A stretch of DNA of 64,000 nt from Pseudomonas sp. SCB32. GTDB lineage: Bacteria; Pseudomonadota; Gammaproteobacteria; Pseudomonadales; Pseudomonadaceae. The notes under the pieces are model-generated. The model ran no database searches. It worked only from the letters and a program-made list of their open reading frames with translations, and was not told the DNA's origin. Location of the stretch: positions 2,232,001-2,296,000 of the forward strand of contig NZ_CP045118.1 of assembly GCF_009189165.1 (NCBI RefSeq). The letters run 5' to 3'. Below are positions 26,030-34,974 of this stretch, piece after piece (position 1 is the stretch's first letter; each line of letters opens with the position of its first letter). Both the position numbers and the translations under genes were made by a program.

Positions 26030-26061
26030 GAACGCATGCCTGCCACCGGCAGGGTGCGTTC
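26030..26061 (+). promoter_or_regulatory. Hairpin in the rraB leader
   Basis: GAACGCA-TG-CCTGCC-ACC-GGCAGG-G-TGCGTTC forms a long near-perfect stem about 45 bases before the rraB start. No T run follows. It may be a leader structure or an upstream terminator element. Confidence 0.5.
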
Positions 26062-26106
26062 GTTGGCGGGGAATAACTCTGAACGTCTCGACAGGAGGTG
26101 CGTACC

Positions 26107-26448
26107 ATGGAAAAGCCCCTCTCGGAAGATATCAGCGTCAACGTGTTGCGCAGGATGAAGGAAGGTGGCTTCGATTTCGCTCGTATTCATCCCATTGATT
26201 TTTTCGCCATCTTTCCTGATGAACAGAATGCCCGTAAGGCCGCCCGGCAATTCCGCGGCGAGTCGCTGAGGGTGCAGGTCGAAGCCCGCGACGATGGCGG
26301 GTGGAACCTGCAGATCAGCAAGGTGATGTTCGCGACTCATGCGGGCATCGGCGCTTTCGAACACGACCTGGAGGAAGTCGTGGCGCCACTGGGAGGTATT
26401 CTGGACGGCTGGGGCGTGACCCAGGAAGTGAGCTCCCTGCGTCCCTAG
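26107..26448 (+). CDS. rraB: Regulator of RNase E activity B
   Basis: A 113-residue RraB-fold protein; in E. coli RraB binds the C-terminal region of RNase E and inhibits cleavage of some mRNAs. Features are the acidic, aromatic N-terminal half (IHPIDFFAIFPDEQNARKAA) and the conserved WNLQISKVMFATHAGIGAFE block. ATG 26107 is chosen because the strong site AGGAGGTG lies just upstream; an in-frame GTG at 26098 is part of that site. Confidence 0.8.
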   Translation: MEKPLSEDISVNVLRRMKEGGFDFARIHPIDFFAIFPDEQNARKAARQFRGESLRVQVEARDDGGWNLQISKVMFATHAGIGAFEHDLEEVVAPLGGILDGWGVTQEVSSLRP

Positions 26449-26463
26449 CGGCAATGCGTTCCG

Positions 26464-26491
26464 AGCCGTCGTCCGACGGCTGTGATTTTGT
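26464..26491 (+). terminator. Likely terminator after rraB
   Basis: Perfect AGCCGTCG-TC-CGACGGCT stem followed by GTGATTTTGTTT, 16 bases past the rraB stop. Confidence 0.6.
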
Positions 26492-26510
26492 TTACCCGCA
26501 ACGATTGTCT

Positions 26511-26566
26511 ACCCGCAACCGCACGCGCGCCGTCACCCACCGTGACGGCGCGGTTTCCGTGCGGGT
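26511..26566. repeat. 56-bp nested hairpin upstream of the amidotransferase
   Basis: Outer arms ACCCGCA and TGCGGGT enclose a perfect inner stem CGCGCCGTCAC-CCACC-GTGACGGCGCG (26526-26552). It lies 57 bases before the next start codon and could be a regulatory hairpin or operator. Confidence 0.55.
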
Positions 26567-26622
26567 ACGCCGGGGGTTTATGACGCCTGCGCGATACGGC
26601 AGACTGCCGTGCGGAGGTGACC

Positions 26623-27327
26623 ATGACCGATATTCTGATTCTGACCCACGTCGATTTCTGCCCGCCGGGCCATCTGGCCACGGTGCTGGACCGTTGCAAC
26701 CTGTCGTTCGAGGTGCGTCGCGCCGACCTCGATGAACTGCAGGGCTATGACCTGGAGCGGCCGAAGGCGGTCGCCATCATGGGCGGGCCGATGAGCGTCA
26801 ACGACGATACGCCGTGGCTGCGAGCGGAGATCGCCGCGATCCGTCGTTTCATCGAGCGCGACGTGCCGATGATCGGCCACTGCCTGGGCGGACAACTGCT
26901 GGCCAAGGCGCTGGGCGCGGATATCCGCCGCCTGCCCTATACCGAGATGGGCTGGCAGCCGATGCGCCGCCTGGAGTCGCAGAGCCCGTGGCTGGCGCAC
27001 CTGCCGGACGAATTCCCGATCTACCAGTGGCATGGCGATACCTTCGAGCTGCCCGAGGGCGCGACGCACCTGCTCTCCAGCCCCTGGTGCGAGAACCAGG
27101 CGTTCAGCTTCGGCGAGCGTATCCTCGGCCTGCAAGGGCACCCGGAAATGACCGAGGAGCTGGTGAGCGGCTGGATCAACGGCTGGCCGGAATATCTCGA
27201 CCCCAGCCAGCCGAGCCAGGAAAGCGCGGACGTGATGCTGGCCGAGCTGCCGCGGAAGATTGCGGCGATGAATCGCGTGGCGGAAGGGTTCTACGGCCAC
27301 TGGCTGAAGCTGGCTGGGCTGGTCTGA
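26623..27327 (+). CDS. Class I glutamine amidotransferase-like protein
   Basis: A 234-residue GATase1 protein with the complete triad: nucleophile C87 in GHCLGGQL, and H173 and E175 in LQGHPEM. Stand-alone members include gamma-glutamyl hydrolase-like enzymes of polyamine or purine metabolism; no synthetase partner is adjacent. ATG 26623 is used because GGAGG at 26613-26617 is correctly spaced; an in-frame GTG at 26617 overlaps that site. A hairpin lies upstream and the 143-bp repeat array downstream. Confidence 0.85.
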   Translation: MTDILILTHVDFCPPGHLATVLDRCNLSFEVRRADLDELQGYDLERPKAVAIMGGPMSVNDDTPWLRAEIAAIRRFIERDVPMIGHCLGGQLLAKALGADIRRLPYTEMGWQPMRRLESQSPWLAHLPDEFPIYQWHGDTFELPEGATHLLSSPWCENQAFSFGERILGLQGHPEMTEELVSGWINGWPEYLDPSQPSQESADVMLAELPRKIAAMNRVAEGFYGHWLKLAGLV

Positions 27328-27365
27328 TCACTTGATGCCGGGATACGGCATCGCGGAGAGAGTCC

Positions 27366-28207
27366 GCTCCTACGAGGCCGTGGGCCAGGACTTGAGTTGC
27401 CGCAATTCGTAGGATGGGTGGAGCGAAGCGATACCCATGCTGTCGGTGCACGATGTTGATGGGTTTCGCTTCGCTCTACGCCATCCTACAAGGGCACAAA
27501 AGACAGTTGCTCCTACGAGGCCGTGGGCCAGGACTCGAGTTGCCGCAATTCGTAGGATGGGTGGAGCGCAGCGATACCCATGCTGTTGGTGCACGGTGTT
27601 GATGGGTTTCGCTTCGCTCTACGCCATCCTACAAGGGCACAAAAGACAGTTGCTCCTACGAGGCCGTGGGCCAGGACTCGAGTTGCCGCAATTCGTAGGA
27701 TGGGTGGAGCGCAGCGATACCCATGCTGTCGGTGCACGGTGTTGATGGGTTTCGCTTCGCTCTACGCCATCCTACAAGGGCACAAAAGACAGTTGCTCCT
27801 ACGAGGCCGTGGGCCAGGACTTGAGTTGCCGCAATTCGTAGGATGGGTGGAGCGCAGCGATACCCATGCTGTTGGTGCACGATGTTGATGGGTTTCGCTT
27901 CGCTCTACGCCATCCTACAAGGGCACAAAAGACAGTTGCTCCTACGAGGCCGTGGGCCAGGACTTGAGTTGCCGCAATTCGTAGGATGGGTGGAGCGCAG
28001 CGATACCCATGCTGTTGGTGCACGATGTTGATGGGTTTCGCTTCGCTCTACGCCATCCTACAAGGGCACAAAAGACAGTTGCTCCTACGAGGCCGTGGGC
28101 CAGGACTTGAGTTGCCGCAATTCGTAGGATGGGTGGAGCGCAGCGATACCCATGCTGTTGGTGCACGATGTTGATGGGTTTCGCTTCGCTCTACGCCATC
28201 CTACAAG
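27366..28207. repeat. Tandem array of six 143-bp hairpin units
   Basis: Units start at 27366, 27509, 27652, 27795, 27938 and 28081; the last is about 125 bp. Each unit carries an 81-bp imperfect inverted repeat from GTAGGATGG to CCATCCTAC (27409-27489 in unit 1) plus a constant linker of about 60 bp. Units 4-6 are identical and units 1-3 differ at a handful of bases, which suggests recent expansion. Overlapping 62-102 residue frames on both strands are by-products of the repeat. This fills the 922-bp gap before the aldehyde dehydrogenase gene. Confidence 0.95.
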
Positions 28208-28249
28208 TACGCAAAAGACTGTGTGCGTGGTGCTCTTACAGGCCGCCCC

Positions 28250-29674
28250 TCAATGCTTGATCATGATGTGCCGCGCCACGGTGTAGTCCTCCAGCCCGTA
28301 CATCGACAGGTCCTTGCCGTAGCCCGACTGCTTGAACCCGCCGTGGGGCATTTCGCTGCACAACATGAAGTGGGTATTCACCCAGGTGCAGCCGTATTGC
28401 AGGCGCGCGGCCATCCGTGAAGCACGACCGACGTCGCGGGTCCAGACCGAGGAGGCGAGGCCGTACTCGGAGTCGTTGGCCCAGCGAATCGCCTCTTCCG
28501 CATCGCTGAAGGGGGTCACCGAGACCACCGGGCCGAATACCTCGCGGCGGACGATCTCGTCATCCTGCTCGGCATTGGCCACCACCGTCGGTTCGTAGAA
28601 GAAGCCCTTGCCGCTCACCACATTGCCGCCAGTGGCGATGCGGATGTGCGGGCTGGCCTTGGCCCGCTCGACGAAGCCGGAGACACGCTCGCGCTGGGCC
28701 GCGGTGATCAGCGGGCCGAGTTCGGTATTCGGGTCGTTCTGCAGCCCGATCTTCAGGCTGCCGACCGCGCTGGCGAGGTCGGCGACGAAGTTGTCGTAGA
28801 TCTTCCTGCCGGCGTAGATGCGGCAGGCGGCGGTGCAGTCCTGCCCGGCGTTGTAGAAGCCGAAGGTGCGGATGCCGGCCACCACGTCCTGCAGGTCGGC
28901 GTCGTCGAAGACGATCACCGGAGCCTTGCCGCCCAGTTCCATGTGCAGGCGCTTCACGCTGTCGGCGGCGCTGCGGATGATCGCCTTGCCGGTGCCCACC
29001 GAACCGGTGAGGGAAACCATGCGCACGAGGTCGTGGCTCACCAGCGGCGAGCCCACGGTCGGGCCGCGGCCGAAGACCAGGTTGACCACTCCGGCGGGGA
29101 ACAGCTCGGCGATGAATTCGGCAAGGCGCAGCGCAGTCAGCGGGGTCTGCTCCGATGGCTTGAGTACCACGCAATTGCCGGCGGCCAGGGCCGGGCCGAG
29201 TTTCCAGGCGGCCATCATCAGCGGGTAGTTCCACGGCGCGATGGAGGCGATCACCCCCACCGGGTCGCGGCGGATCATCGAGGTGAAACCGGGCAGGTAC
29301 TCGCCAGCAGCTGAGCCGGGCATCACGCGGCAGGCGCCGGCGAAGAAGCGGAAGACGTCGGCAATGGCCGGGATCTCGTCGTTCAGCGCGGCGGCGTAGG
29401 GCTTGCCGCAGTTGTCGGACTCCAGGCGGGCCAACTCCTCGGCGTGTGCCTCGATGCGGTCGGCCAGGCGCAGCAGGAGCATGGCGCGGTCCTTCGGCGC
29501 GGTCTGCGACCAGCTGTCGAAGGCGCGGTCGGCGGCGCGCACGGCGATGTCCACCTGGGCTTCGCTGGCTTCGGCGATCTGGCCGATCACCTCGCCGGTG
29601 GCGGGGTTGAGGATGTCCAGCTTCTCGCCTTCGCCGGCGACGAACTGGCCGTTGATCAGGAGTTTGGTTTGCAT
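28250..29674 (-). CDS. patD: Gamma-aminobutyraldehyde dehydrogenase-like aldehyde dehydrogenase
   Basis: A 474-residue NAD-dependent aldehyde dehydrogenase. The catalytic Cys lies in [11 protein letters not shown] and the general-base Glu in HMELGGKAP; the cofactor loop is [12 protein letters not shown]. Length, the cysteine context and the upstream ydcSTUV-like ABC genes match PatD (YdcW), which oxidises 4-aminobutanal from putrescine breakdown. Last gene of the operon. The symbol rests on synteny, since other aminoaldehydes are possible. Confidence 0.85.
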   Translation of the reverse strand: MQTKLLINGQFVAGEGEKLDILNPATGEVIGQIAEASEAQVDIAVRAADRAFDSWSQTAPKDRAMLLLRLADRIEAHAEELARLESDNCGKPYAAALNDEIPAIADVFRFFAGACRVMPGSAAGEYLPGFTSMIRRDPVGVIASIAPWNYPLMMAAWKLGPALAAGNCVVLKPSEQTPLTALRLAEFIAELFPAGVVNLVFGRGPTVGSPLVSHDLVRMVSLTGSVGTGKAIIRSAADSVKRLHMELGGKAPVIVFDDADLQDVVAGIRTFGFYNAGQDCTAACRIYAGRKIYDNFVADLASAVGSLKIGLQNDPNTELGPLITAAQRERVSGFVERAKASPHIRIATGGNVVSGKGFFYEPTVVANAEQDDEIVRREVFGPVVSVTPFSDAEEAIRWANDSEYGLASSVWTRDVGRASRMAARLQYGCTWVNTHFMLCSEMPHGGFKQSGYGKDLSMYGLEDYTVARHIMIKH

Positions 29675-29711
29675 CGCGTCCTCCGTGCAGGTGCGGTTGT
29701 CGGTTCGCGGG

Positions 29712-30524
29712 TTACTTGCCGCTCCCCGCCACGTCGCTGGTCCCTCGCGTCAGGTAGTAGGCGCCGAGGATCGGCAGCATGGTGGCGAGCATCACCAGCA
29801 TGGCGACGACGTTGGTGATCGGCACGTCGCGGGGGCGGGTCAGCTGGTTGAGCAGCCACAGCGGCAGGGTGCGCTCGTGGCCGGCGGTGAAGGTGGTGAC
29901 GATGATCTCGTCGAACGACAGGGCGAAGGCCAGCATGCCGCCGGCCAGCAGGGCCGTGGCGATGTTCGGCAGGATGATGTAGCGGAAGGTCTGCCAGCCG
30001 TCGGCGCCCAGGTCCATGCTCGCCTCGATCAGGCTGTGCGAGGTGCGGCGGAAGCGGGCGATCACGTTGTTGTAGACGATCACCACGCAGAAGGTGGCGT
30101 GGCCGATGACGATGGTCAGCATGCCCGGCTCGATGCCGAGGGTCTTGAACGCCGAGAGCAGGGCGATACCGGTGATGATGCCGGGCAGGGCGATCGGCAG
30201 GATCAGCATCAGCGAGATGCCCTCCTTGCCGAAGAAGTCGCGGCGGTACAGCGCACCGGCGGCCAGGGTGCCCAGCACCATGGCGATCAGCGTGGCTACG
30301 CAGGCGATCTTCACCGACAGCCAGATGGCGTCGAGCACATCGCCGCGCTGGAAGGCGATGCTGAACCATTTCAGGGTGAAGCCCTGCAGCGGGAAGCTGT
30401 AGGCCGACTCCTCGGTGTTGAAGGCGTAGAGCAGGATCACCAGGATCGGGAAATGCAGGAACACCAGCCCGCCCCAGGCGGCCAGGCGCAGGAACCAGGA
30501 CGGGCGATTGTCGTCAGAGCGCAT
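29712..30524 (-). CDS. ydcV: ABC transporter permease, spermidine/putrescine type
   Basis: A 270-residue inner-membrane permease with six hydrophobic segments and the EAA loop region [21 protein letters not shown]. Pairs with the adjacent permease in a PotBC/YdcUV-like complex. Its start overlaps the end of that gene by 11 bases. The downstream aldehyde dehydrogenase begins 37 bases later. Confidence 0.88.
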   Translation of the reverse strand: MRSDDNRPSWFLRLAAWGGLVFLHFPILVILLYAFNTEESAYSFPLQGFTLKWFSIAFQRGDVLDAIWLSVKIACVATLIAMVLGTLAAGALYRRDFFGKEGISLMLILPIALPGIITGIALLSAFKTLGIEPGMLTIVIGHATFCVVIVYNNVIARFRRTSHSLIEASMDLGADGWQTFRYIILPNIATALLAGGMLAFALSFDEIIVTTFTAGHERTLPLWLLNQLTRPRDVPITNVVAMLVMLATMLPILGAYYLTRGTSDVAGSGK

Positions 30525-31425
30525 CGAAGGCTCCCAGCCGCTTGGCGATGGACAGGTAGACGGCGATCAACACGATGGGCACCAGGGTGAAGGCCGCCGC
30601 CAGTGGCATGTTGCCCACCGCGCCCTGTTGCACGTAGACCATGGTGCCGATGAACAGCCCGCTGGGGCCGACCAGCTGGGGGATGATGAAGTCGCCCAGG
30701 GTCAGGCTGAAGGTGAAGATCGAGCCGGCCACCACGCCGGGGAAGGCCAGTGGCAGGATCACCTGGAAGAAGGTCTGCCGCGGGTGGGCGCCGAGGTCCG
30801 CCGAGGCCTGCAGCAAAGAGGGCGGCAGGCGCTCCAGGGCGGCCTGGATCGGCAGGATCATGAATGGCAGCCAGATGTAGGTGAACACCCAGAAGCGCCC
30901 GATGTGCGATGTGGACAGGGTGTTGCCGCCCACGCCGGGTACGTCGAGCAACAGGCCGAGCGGGCCGAGCAGGTGCAGGCGCTCGATCACCCAATAGAGG
31001 ATGCCGCCCTTGGCCAGGATCACTGTCCAGGCGTAGGCCTTGACGATGTAGCTGGCCCACATCGGCAGCATCACCGCGATGTAGAAGAAGGCCTTTTCCT
31101 TGGGCCCGGCGTAGCGCGCCATGTAGTAGGCGATGGGGAAGGCGAGGATGGCGCTGGCGATGGAGACGCTGATGGCCATGCCCAGGGTGCGCAGCACGAT
31201 GTCGTAGTTGGCCGGGTTGATAAGCGCCTTGTAGTTGGCGAAGGTCAGCTCCGGCGTCACCGCCATGGTGAAGTCGTCGAAGGTGTAGAAGCTCTGCCAG
31301 AGCAGGGCGAACAGCGAGCCGATGTAGATCACCCCGAACCACAGCAACGGCGGAATCAGCAGCATCAACAGGTACATCGTGCTGCGCCGGTAGAGGAAGC
31401 TTGCGATGCCGCGTATCGGGCTCAT
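30514..31425 (-). CDS. ydcU: ABC transporter permease, spermidine/putrescine type
   Basis: A 303-residue permease with a long periplasmic stretch after the first helix, typical of PotB/YdcU. The EAA loop is [20 protein letters not shown]. It overlaps the ATPase gene by 4 bases at its start and the second permease by 11 bases at its end, so the four transporter genes are coupled. Confidence 0.88.
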   Translation of the reverse strand: MSPIRGIASFLYRRSTMYLLMLLIPPLLWFGVIYIGSLFALLWQSFYTFDDFTMAVTPELTFANYKALINPANYDIVLRTLGMAISVSIASAILAFPIAYYMARYAGPKEKAFFYIAVMLPMWASYIVKAYAWTVILAKGGILYWVIERLHLLGPLGLLLDVPGVGGNTLSTSHIGRFWVFTYIWLPFMILPIQAALERLPPSLLQASADLGAHPRQTFFQVILPLAFPGVVAGSIFTFSLTLGDFIIPQLVGPSGLFIGTMVYVQQGAVGNMPLAAAFTLVPIVLIAVYLSIAKRLGAFDAL

Positions 31426-32441
31426 GGCGCCGGTTCCTCCAGCAGCGGCACCAGCGCGCTGCGCGCCCAGCAGGCCACGACCGGCTCGCCCGGTTGCGGC
31501 CGGTGTTCCTCGCGCTCGCCGTTGGGCAGCGCGGCGACCAGGCGCGAGCCGTTGTCCAGCTCGATTTCGTAGCGGCTGCTGGCGCCCATGTACTGCACGT
31601 CGAACAGGGTGCCGCTGACTTCCAGCTCGCCGTCACCGGCGCGGCCGAAGCGCACGTGTTCGGGACGTAGCGAGTACGGCCGGGCTTCGCCGATCAGGCG
31701 TTGCGCCAGTTCTCCCCGCAATACGTTGGCGGTGCCGACGAACTCGGCGACGAAGCGTGTGGCCGGTTTCATGTAGAGGTTGCGCGGGGTGTCGACCTGC
31801 TCGATGCGGCCTTTGTTGAACACCGCGACGCGGTCGGACATGGACAACGCCTCGCCCTGGTCATGGGTGACGAAGATGAAGGTGATGCCCAGTTGGCGTT
31901 GCAGCTTCTTCAACTCCACCTGCATCTGTTCGCGCAGCTTGAGGTCCAGCGCGCCCAGGGGTTCGTCCAGCAGCAGCACGCGCGGACGGTTCACCAGGGC
32001 TCGGGCCAGGGCCACGCGTTGGCGCTGGCCACCGGACAATTGGGCCGGCTTGCGGCCGCCGTAGCCACCCAGGGCGACCATCGACAGGGCTTCTTCGGCG
32101 CGCCTCAGGCGTTCGGTCTTGGCCACGCCCTTGACCTTGAGGCCGTAGGCGACGTTGTCCAGCACATTCATGTGCGGGAACAGCGCGTAGTCCTGGAACA
32201 CCGTGTTGACGTCTCGCTCGTAGGGCGGCAACCCGGCGGCTTCATGGCCGTGGATGCGAATGGAGCCCGAGGTCGGCTGCTCGAATCCGGCGATCAGGCG
32301 CAGGCAGGTGGTCTTGCCCGATCCGGAGGGGCCGAGCATGGAGAAGAACTCGCCATCACGGATCTCGATGGACACCCGGTCGACGGCGCGGACATCGCCG
32401 TAGTGACGGCTCACCTCGGTGAACTGGACGGCTGTGGTCAT
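31422..32441 (-). CDS. ydcT: ABC transporter ATP-binding protein, PotA/YdcT type
   Basis: A 339-residue ATPase with Walker A LGPSGSGKTTCLR, Q-loop, signature LSGGQRQRVALARAL, Walker B VLLLDEPLGAL and the switch His in FVTHDQGEAL. The C-terminal TOBE region (about 260-335) is present. Energises the polyamine-type importer. The symbol is by order within a ydcSTUV-patD layout. Confidence 0.9.
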   Translation of the reverse strand: MTTAVQFTEVSRHYGDVRAVDRVSIEIRDGEFFSMLGPSGSGKTTCLRLIAGFEQPTSGSIRIHGHEAAGLPPYERDVNTVFQDYALFPHMNVLDNVAYGLKVKGVAKTERLRRAEEALSMVALGGYGGRKPAQLSGGQRQRVALARALVNRPRVLLLDEPLGALDLKLREQMQVELKKLQRQLGITFIFVTHDQGEALSMSDRVAVFNKGRIEQVDTPRNLYMKPATRFVAEFVGTANVLRGELAQRLIGEARPYSLRPEHVRFGRAGDGELEVSGTLFDVQYMGASSRYEIELDNGSRLVAALPNGEREEHRPQPGEPVVACWARSALVPLLEEPAP

Positions 32442-32528
32442 GCTGCTGGCTACCTGAATGGCGGGGCTGCTTCAGAAAAGGTAGCGCATGGGGGCGAGGG
32501 CGCCTGATCAGGCGTTCGCGGAAACGAA

Positions 32529-32562
32529 AACGGCGGACAACCGCGACCGGTCATCCGCCGTT
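32529..32562 (-). promoter_or_regulatory. Intra-operon hairpin after the binding-protein gene
   Basis: AACGGCGGA and TCCGCCGTT form a perfect 9-bp stem with a 16-base loop, just 3' of the binding-protein stop codon and before the ATPase gene. No T run follows. It may let the binding protein be made in excess by partial termination or mRNA protection. Confidence 0.55.
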
Positions 32563-32576
32563 GGGAGGACGTTACG

Positions 32577-33749
32577 TCACCTTCCGCCCATGATCGCGAT
32601 GTAGTCCTGCGTCCAGCGGCTGTACGGCACGCACTGGCCCTGGCTGCACTTGGCCTGCGGGGTCTTCCAGAAGGCGATGCGGTCGAACTGGTCGTAGCCG
32701 TTGGTGGCGCAGCCCTGGGCACCGAGCAGCTGGCTGCCGCTGCAGCCGGCGGGGGAGGCGGGCACCGAGCCGAACCAGGCCGCCACGTCGCCCTGCACTT
32801 TGGGTTCCAGCGACCAGTTCAGCCACTTGTAGGCGCAGGTCGGGTGCTTGGCGTCGACGTGCATCATGGTGGTGTCGGCCCAGCCGGTCACCCCTTCGAC
32901 CGGGATGGTCGACTGGATCGGCTGCTTCTCGCCCACCAGTGCGTTGACCTGGTACGGCCAGGAGCCGGAGGCGGCCACGCCTTCGTTCTTGAAGTCGCTC
33001 ATCTGCACTGTCGCGTCATGCCAGTAGCGGTGGACCAGCTTCTGCTGGTCGCGCAGCAGCTTGAGCGTGGCGGCGTACTGTTCCTCGTTGAGCTCGTAGG
33101 GGTCCTGGATGCCCAGCGCGGGGTTGGTGGTCTTCAGGTAGAGCGCCGCGTCGGCAATGTAGATCGGTCCGTCGTACGCCTGCACTCGACCCTTGTTGCT
33201 CTTGCCGTCGGGCAGCTTCTGCTCGCTGAACACCACGCTCCAGCTGAGTGGCGCCTTGGGGAAGACCTTGGTGTTGTACATCAGCACGTTCGGCCCCCAC
33301 TGGTAGGGCGTGCCGTAGTGCTTGCCGTCCACCGTATGCCACGGTGCGTTCTGCAGGCGCGGGTCGACGTTCTTCCAGTTGGGGATCAGGGCGGTGTTGA
33401 TCGGTTGCACGCGCTTGCCGTAGACAAGCCGCAGGGATGCATCGCCGGAGGCGGTGACCAGGTCGTAGCCGCCCTTGGCCATCAGGCTGACCATCTCGTC
33501 GGAGGTGGCGGCGGTCTTCACGTTGACCTTGCAGCCGGTGTCCTTCTCGAACTGGGTGACCCAGTCGTAGTTCTTGTCGCTCTCACCGCGTTCGACGTAG
33601 CCGGGCCAGGCGATGATATCGAGGGCGCCTTCGGGCTGGCCCAGTTGCTTGAGGGCGTCGGCGGCCTGGAGGGAGGCGCTGCTGAGCAGGCTGACGCCGG
33701 CGAAGGCCAGCGCCGCGACCTTCCCTGAAAACAATTGCACTGATGACAT
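32577..33749 (-). CDS. ydcS: Extracellular solute-binding protein, PotD/YdcS type
   Basis: A 390-residue periplasmic binding protein with a signal peptide (GKVAALAFAGVSLLSSASLQ, cleavage near ADA). The fold features IIAWPGYVERG and VNVKTAATSDEMVSLMAKGGYDLV are typical of polyamine-binding proteins. First gene of the ydcSTUV-patD-like operon and separated from the ATPase gene by 135 bases with a hairpin. The E. coli YdcS homologue also has a reported polyhydroxybutyrate link; that is not tested here. Confidence 0.88.
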   Translation of the reverse strand: MSSVQLFSGKVAALAFAGVSLLSSASLQAADALKQLGQPEGALDIIAWPGYVERGESDKNYDWVTQFEKDTGCKVNVKTAATSDEMVSLMAKGGYDLVTASGDASLRLVYGKRVQPINTALIPNWKNVDPRLQNAPWHTVDGKHYGTPYQWGPNVLMYNTKVFPKAPLSWSVVFSEQKLPDGKSNKGRVQAYDGPIYIADAALYLKTTNPALGIQDPYELNEEQYAATLKLLRDQQKLVHRYWHDATVQMSDFKNEGVAASGSWPYQVNALVGEKQPIQSTIPVEGVTGWADTTMMHVDAKHPTCAYKWLNWSLEPKVQGDVAAWFGSVPASPAGCSGSQLLGAQGCATNGYDQFDRIAFWKTPQAKCSQGQCVPYSRWTQDYIAIMGGR

Positions 33750-33918
33750 GAATCGACTCCTGTTGTTTTGGTTCTGGGAGCCGTTGCGGCCGAATTGCGC
33801 CGAACGTTGGCACCTACGTTGATGGCAATGTGCTCACAGCGGGAGGGCACGCTCTAGCAGAGTAGTTCTGGCCTCTGGGGCTGACAAGAATGCGCCTGCC
33901 AGCCCCCTGTGCGGGGCG

Positions 33919-34725
33919 TCAGTTGCCGGCGCTCTTCACCTTGCGCCTGGCCATGTGCTGCAGGTACGCCACCACCTGATCGAGCTCCGCATCGCTGATC
34001 ACCTCCGGCGCGAAGCCTTTCATTCGTGCTTCCGGCCAGCGCCGCAGGCTCTGCGGATCGCGGATGTACTGCTTGAGGTAGCCGGCGGCGAAGTACTCGG
34101 TCGGGTTGTGCGGCACGTTCAGGTCCGGCCCGAACTGCGAGTCGCCGGCGCCATTGAGGCGGTGGCAGGCCAGGCAGTTCTTCTGGAACTGGGCAAAGCC
34201 CGCCTGGACCTTCTTCGACGCGTCCTTGGCTGGCAGCAGGGCCGGGAAGCGTTCGGCCAGCGGCTTCAGGTAGCGGATGCTGGCGACCTGGAAGGGCCAC
34301 TGCTCGGGCCCGATGCCGGCGACCTTGGGGGCGGTCCAGACCAGATAGAACGGGCCGGCCGAGGGCTTGCCGGCGGCCAGCTCCGGCCAGGGCTTGCCCG
34401 GCTCTTCGATGGCCAGCCAGGCGCGCGAGCCCTGGGTCGCCAGCAGCGGCGCGGCCGGTAGTTCGGCGGCGAAGCCGTCCAGCGCTACCGCCTGCAGGTG
34501 GTCGGCGGCTTTCACCCCACCCAAGAGCGCGGCCAGCGGTACAGCGCGGTAATGCATGGTGCGGTTGTAGGAGACGTCAGCGGGAATCTCGATGTCCTGC
34601 GCCTTGGGGTTGGCCAGCAGCTGTTCGGTGGTCAGGCGGTGAGGGCCATCGGGCAGTTCGAGGTTCAGGGTGGCGGCGAAAACTGGAGGGCAGAGCAGGA
34701 GAAAGGACAGCAGCAGTGGGCGCAT
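33919..34725 (-). CDS. Exported oxidoreductase-like domain fused to cytochrome c
   Basis: A 268-residue secreted protein. After the signal peptide (MRPLLLSFLLLCPPVFAA) comes about 150 residues resembling a molybdopterin oxidoreductase (SUOX/YedY-like) fold without an evident cofactor Cys, then a class I cytochrome c domain with haem motif CLACH at about residue 187 and a distal Met in EARMKGF. The start is taken at ATG 34725, which begins the signal peptide. It probably passes electrons in the periplasm; partner enzyme unknown. It is upstream of the ydcS-like gene on the same strand, 169 bases away. Confidence 0.7.
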   Translation of the reverse strand: MRPLLLSFLLLCPPVFAATLNLELPDGPHRLTTEQLLANPKAQDIEIPADVSYNRTMHYRAVPLAALLGGVKAADHLQAVALDGFAAELPAAPLLATQGSRAWLAIEEPGKPWPELAAGKPSAGPFYLVWTAPKVAGIGPEQWPFQVASIRYLKPLAERFPALLPAKDASKKVQAGFAQFQKNCLACHRLNGAGDSQFGPDLNVPHNPTEYFAAGYLKQYIRDPQSLRRWPEARMKGFAPEVISDAELDQVVAYLQHMARRKVKSAGN

Positions 34726-34869
34726 GGACGGTCGGTTCCGTGAACGGAGAGGGCGGCCGAACCATAGCAGAAGGTGAGCCGAGGAGGAGGTGACTCCCGC
34801 GCTGCGTTGACCGTGGCTCGCGAGTGGCGGCACGCGGTGCGCAGCAACGGGATCGCCGGTTTGTTGTCC

Positions 34870-34971
34870 CTAGCCGACCAGGCGACTCAGGTTGGGGATG
34901 ATAAGTACCACTGTGGTGGCAAAGACGATCAGGCTAGCCTGACGCCATTTTCTTGATTGTTGATGATCCAT
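34870..34971 (-). CDS. Putative 33-residue single-helix membrane protein
   Basis: A short reading frame beginning MDHQQSRKWRQASLIVFATT, with a basic N-terminus and one hydrophobic helix (about residues 12-28), ending at TAG 34870. The site GGCGGAAGG precedes it by 5 bases; an ATG immediately upstream (34974) is an alternative start. Typical of bacterial single-helix small proteins, but too short for certainty and no family is recognised. Confidence 0.45.
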   Translation of the reverse strand: MDHQQSRKWRQASLIVFATTVVLIIPNLSRLVG

Positions 34972-34974
34972 CAT

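Noticed and set aside
27414..28174. Repeated 62-102 residue frames on both strands in the array
   Set aside because: They arise from the 143-bp repeat in every frame and carry no independent features.
27366..28207. CRISPR array
   Set aside because: Unit is 143 bp with no variable spacers and no cas genes nearby.
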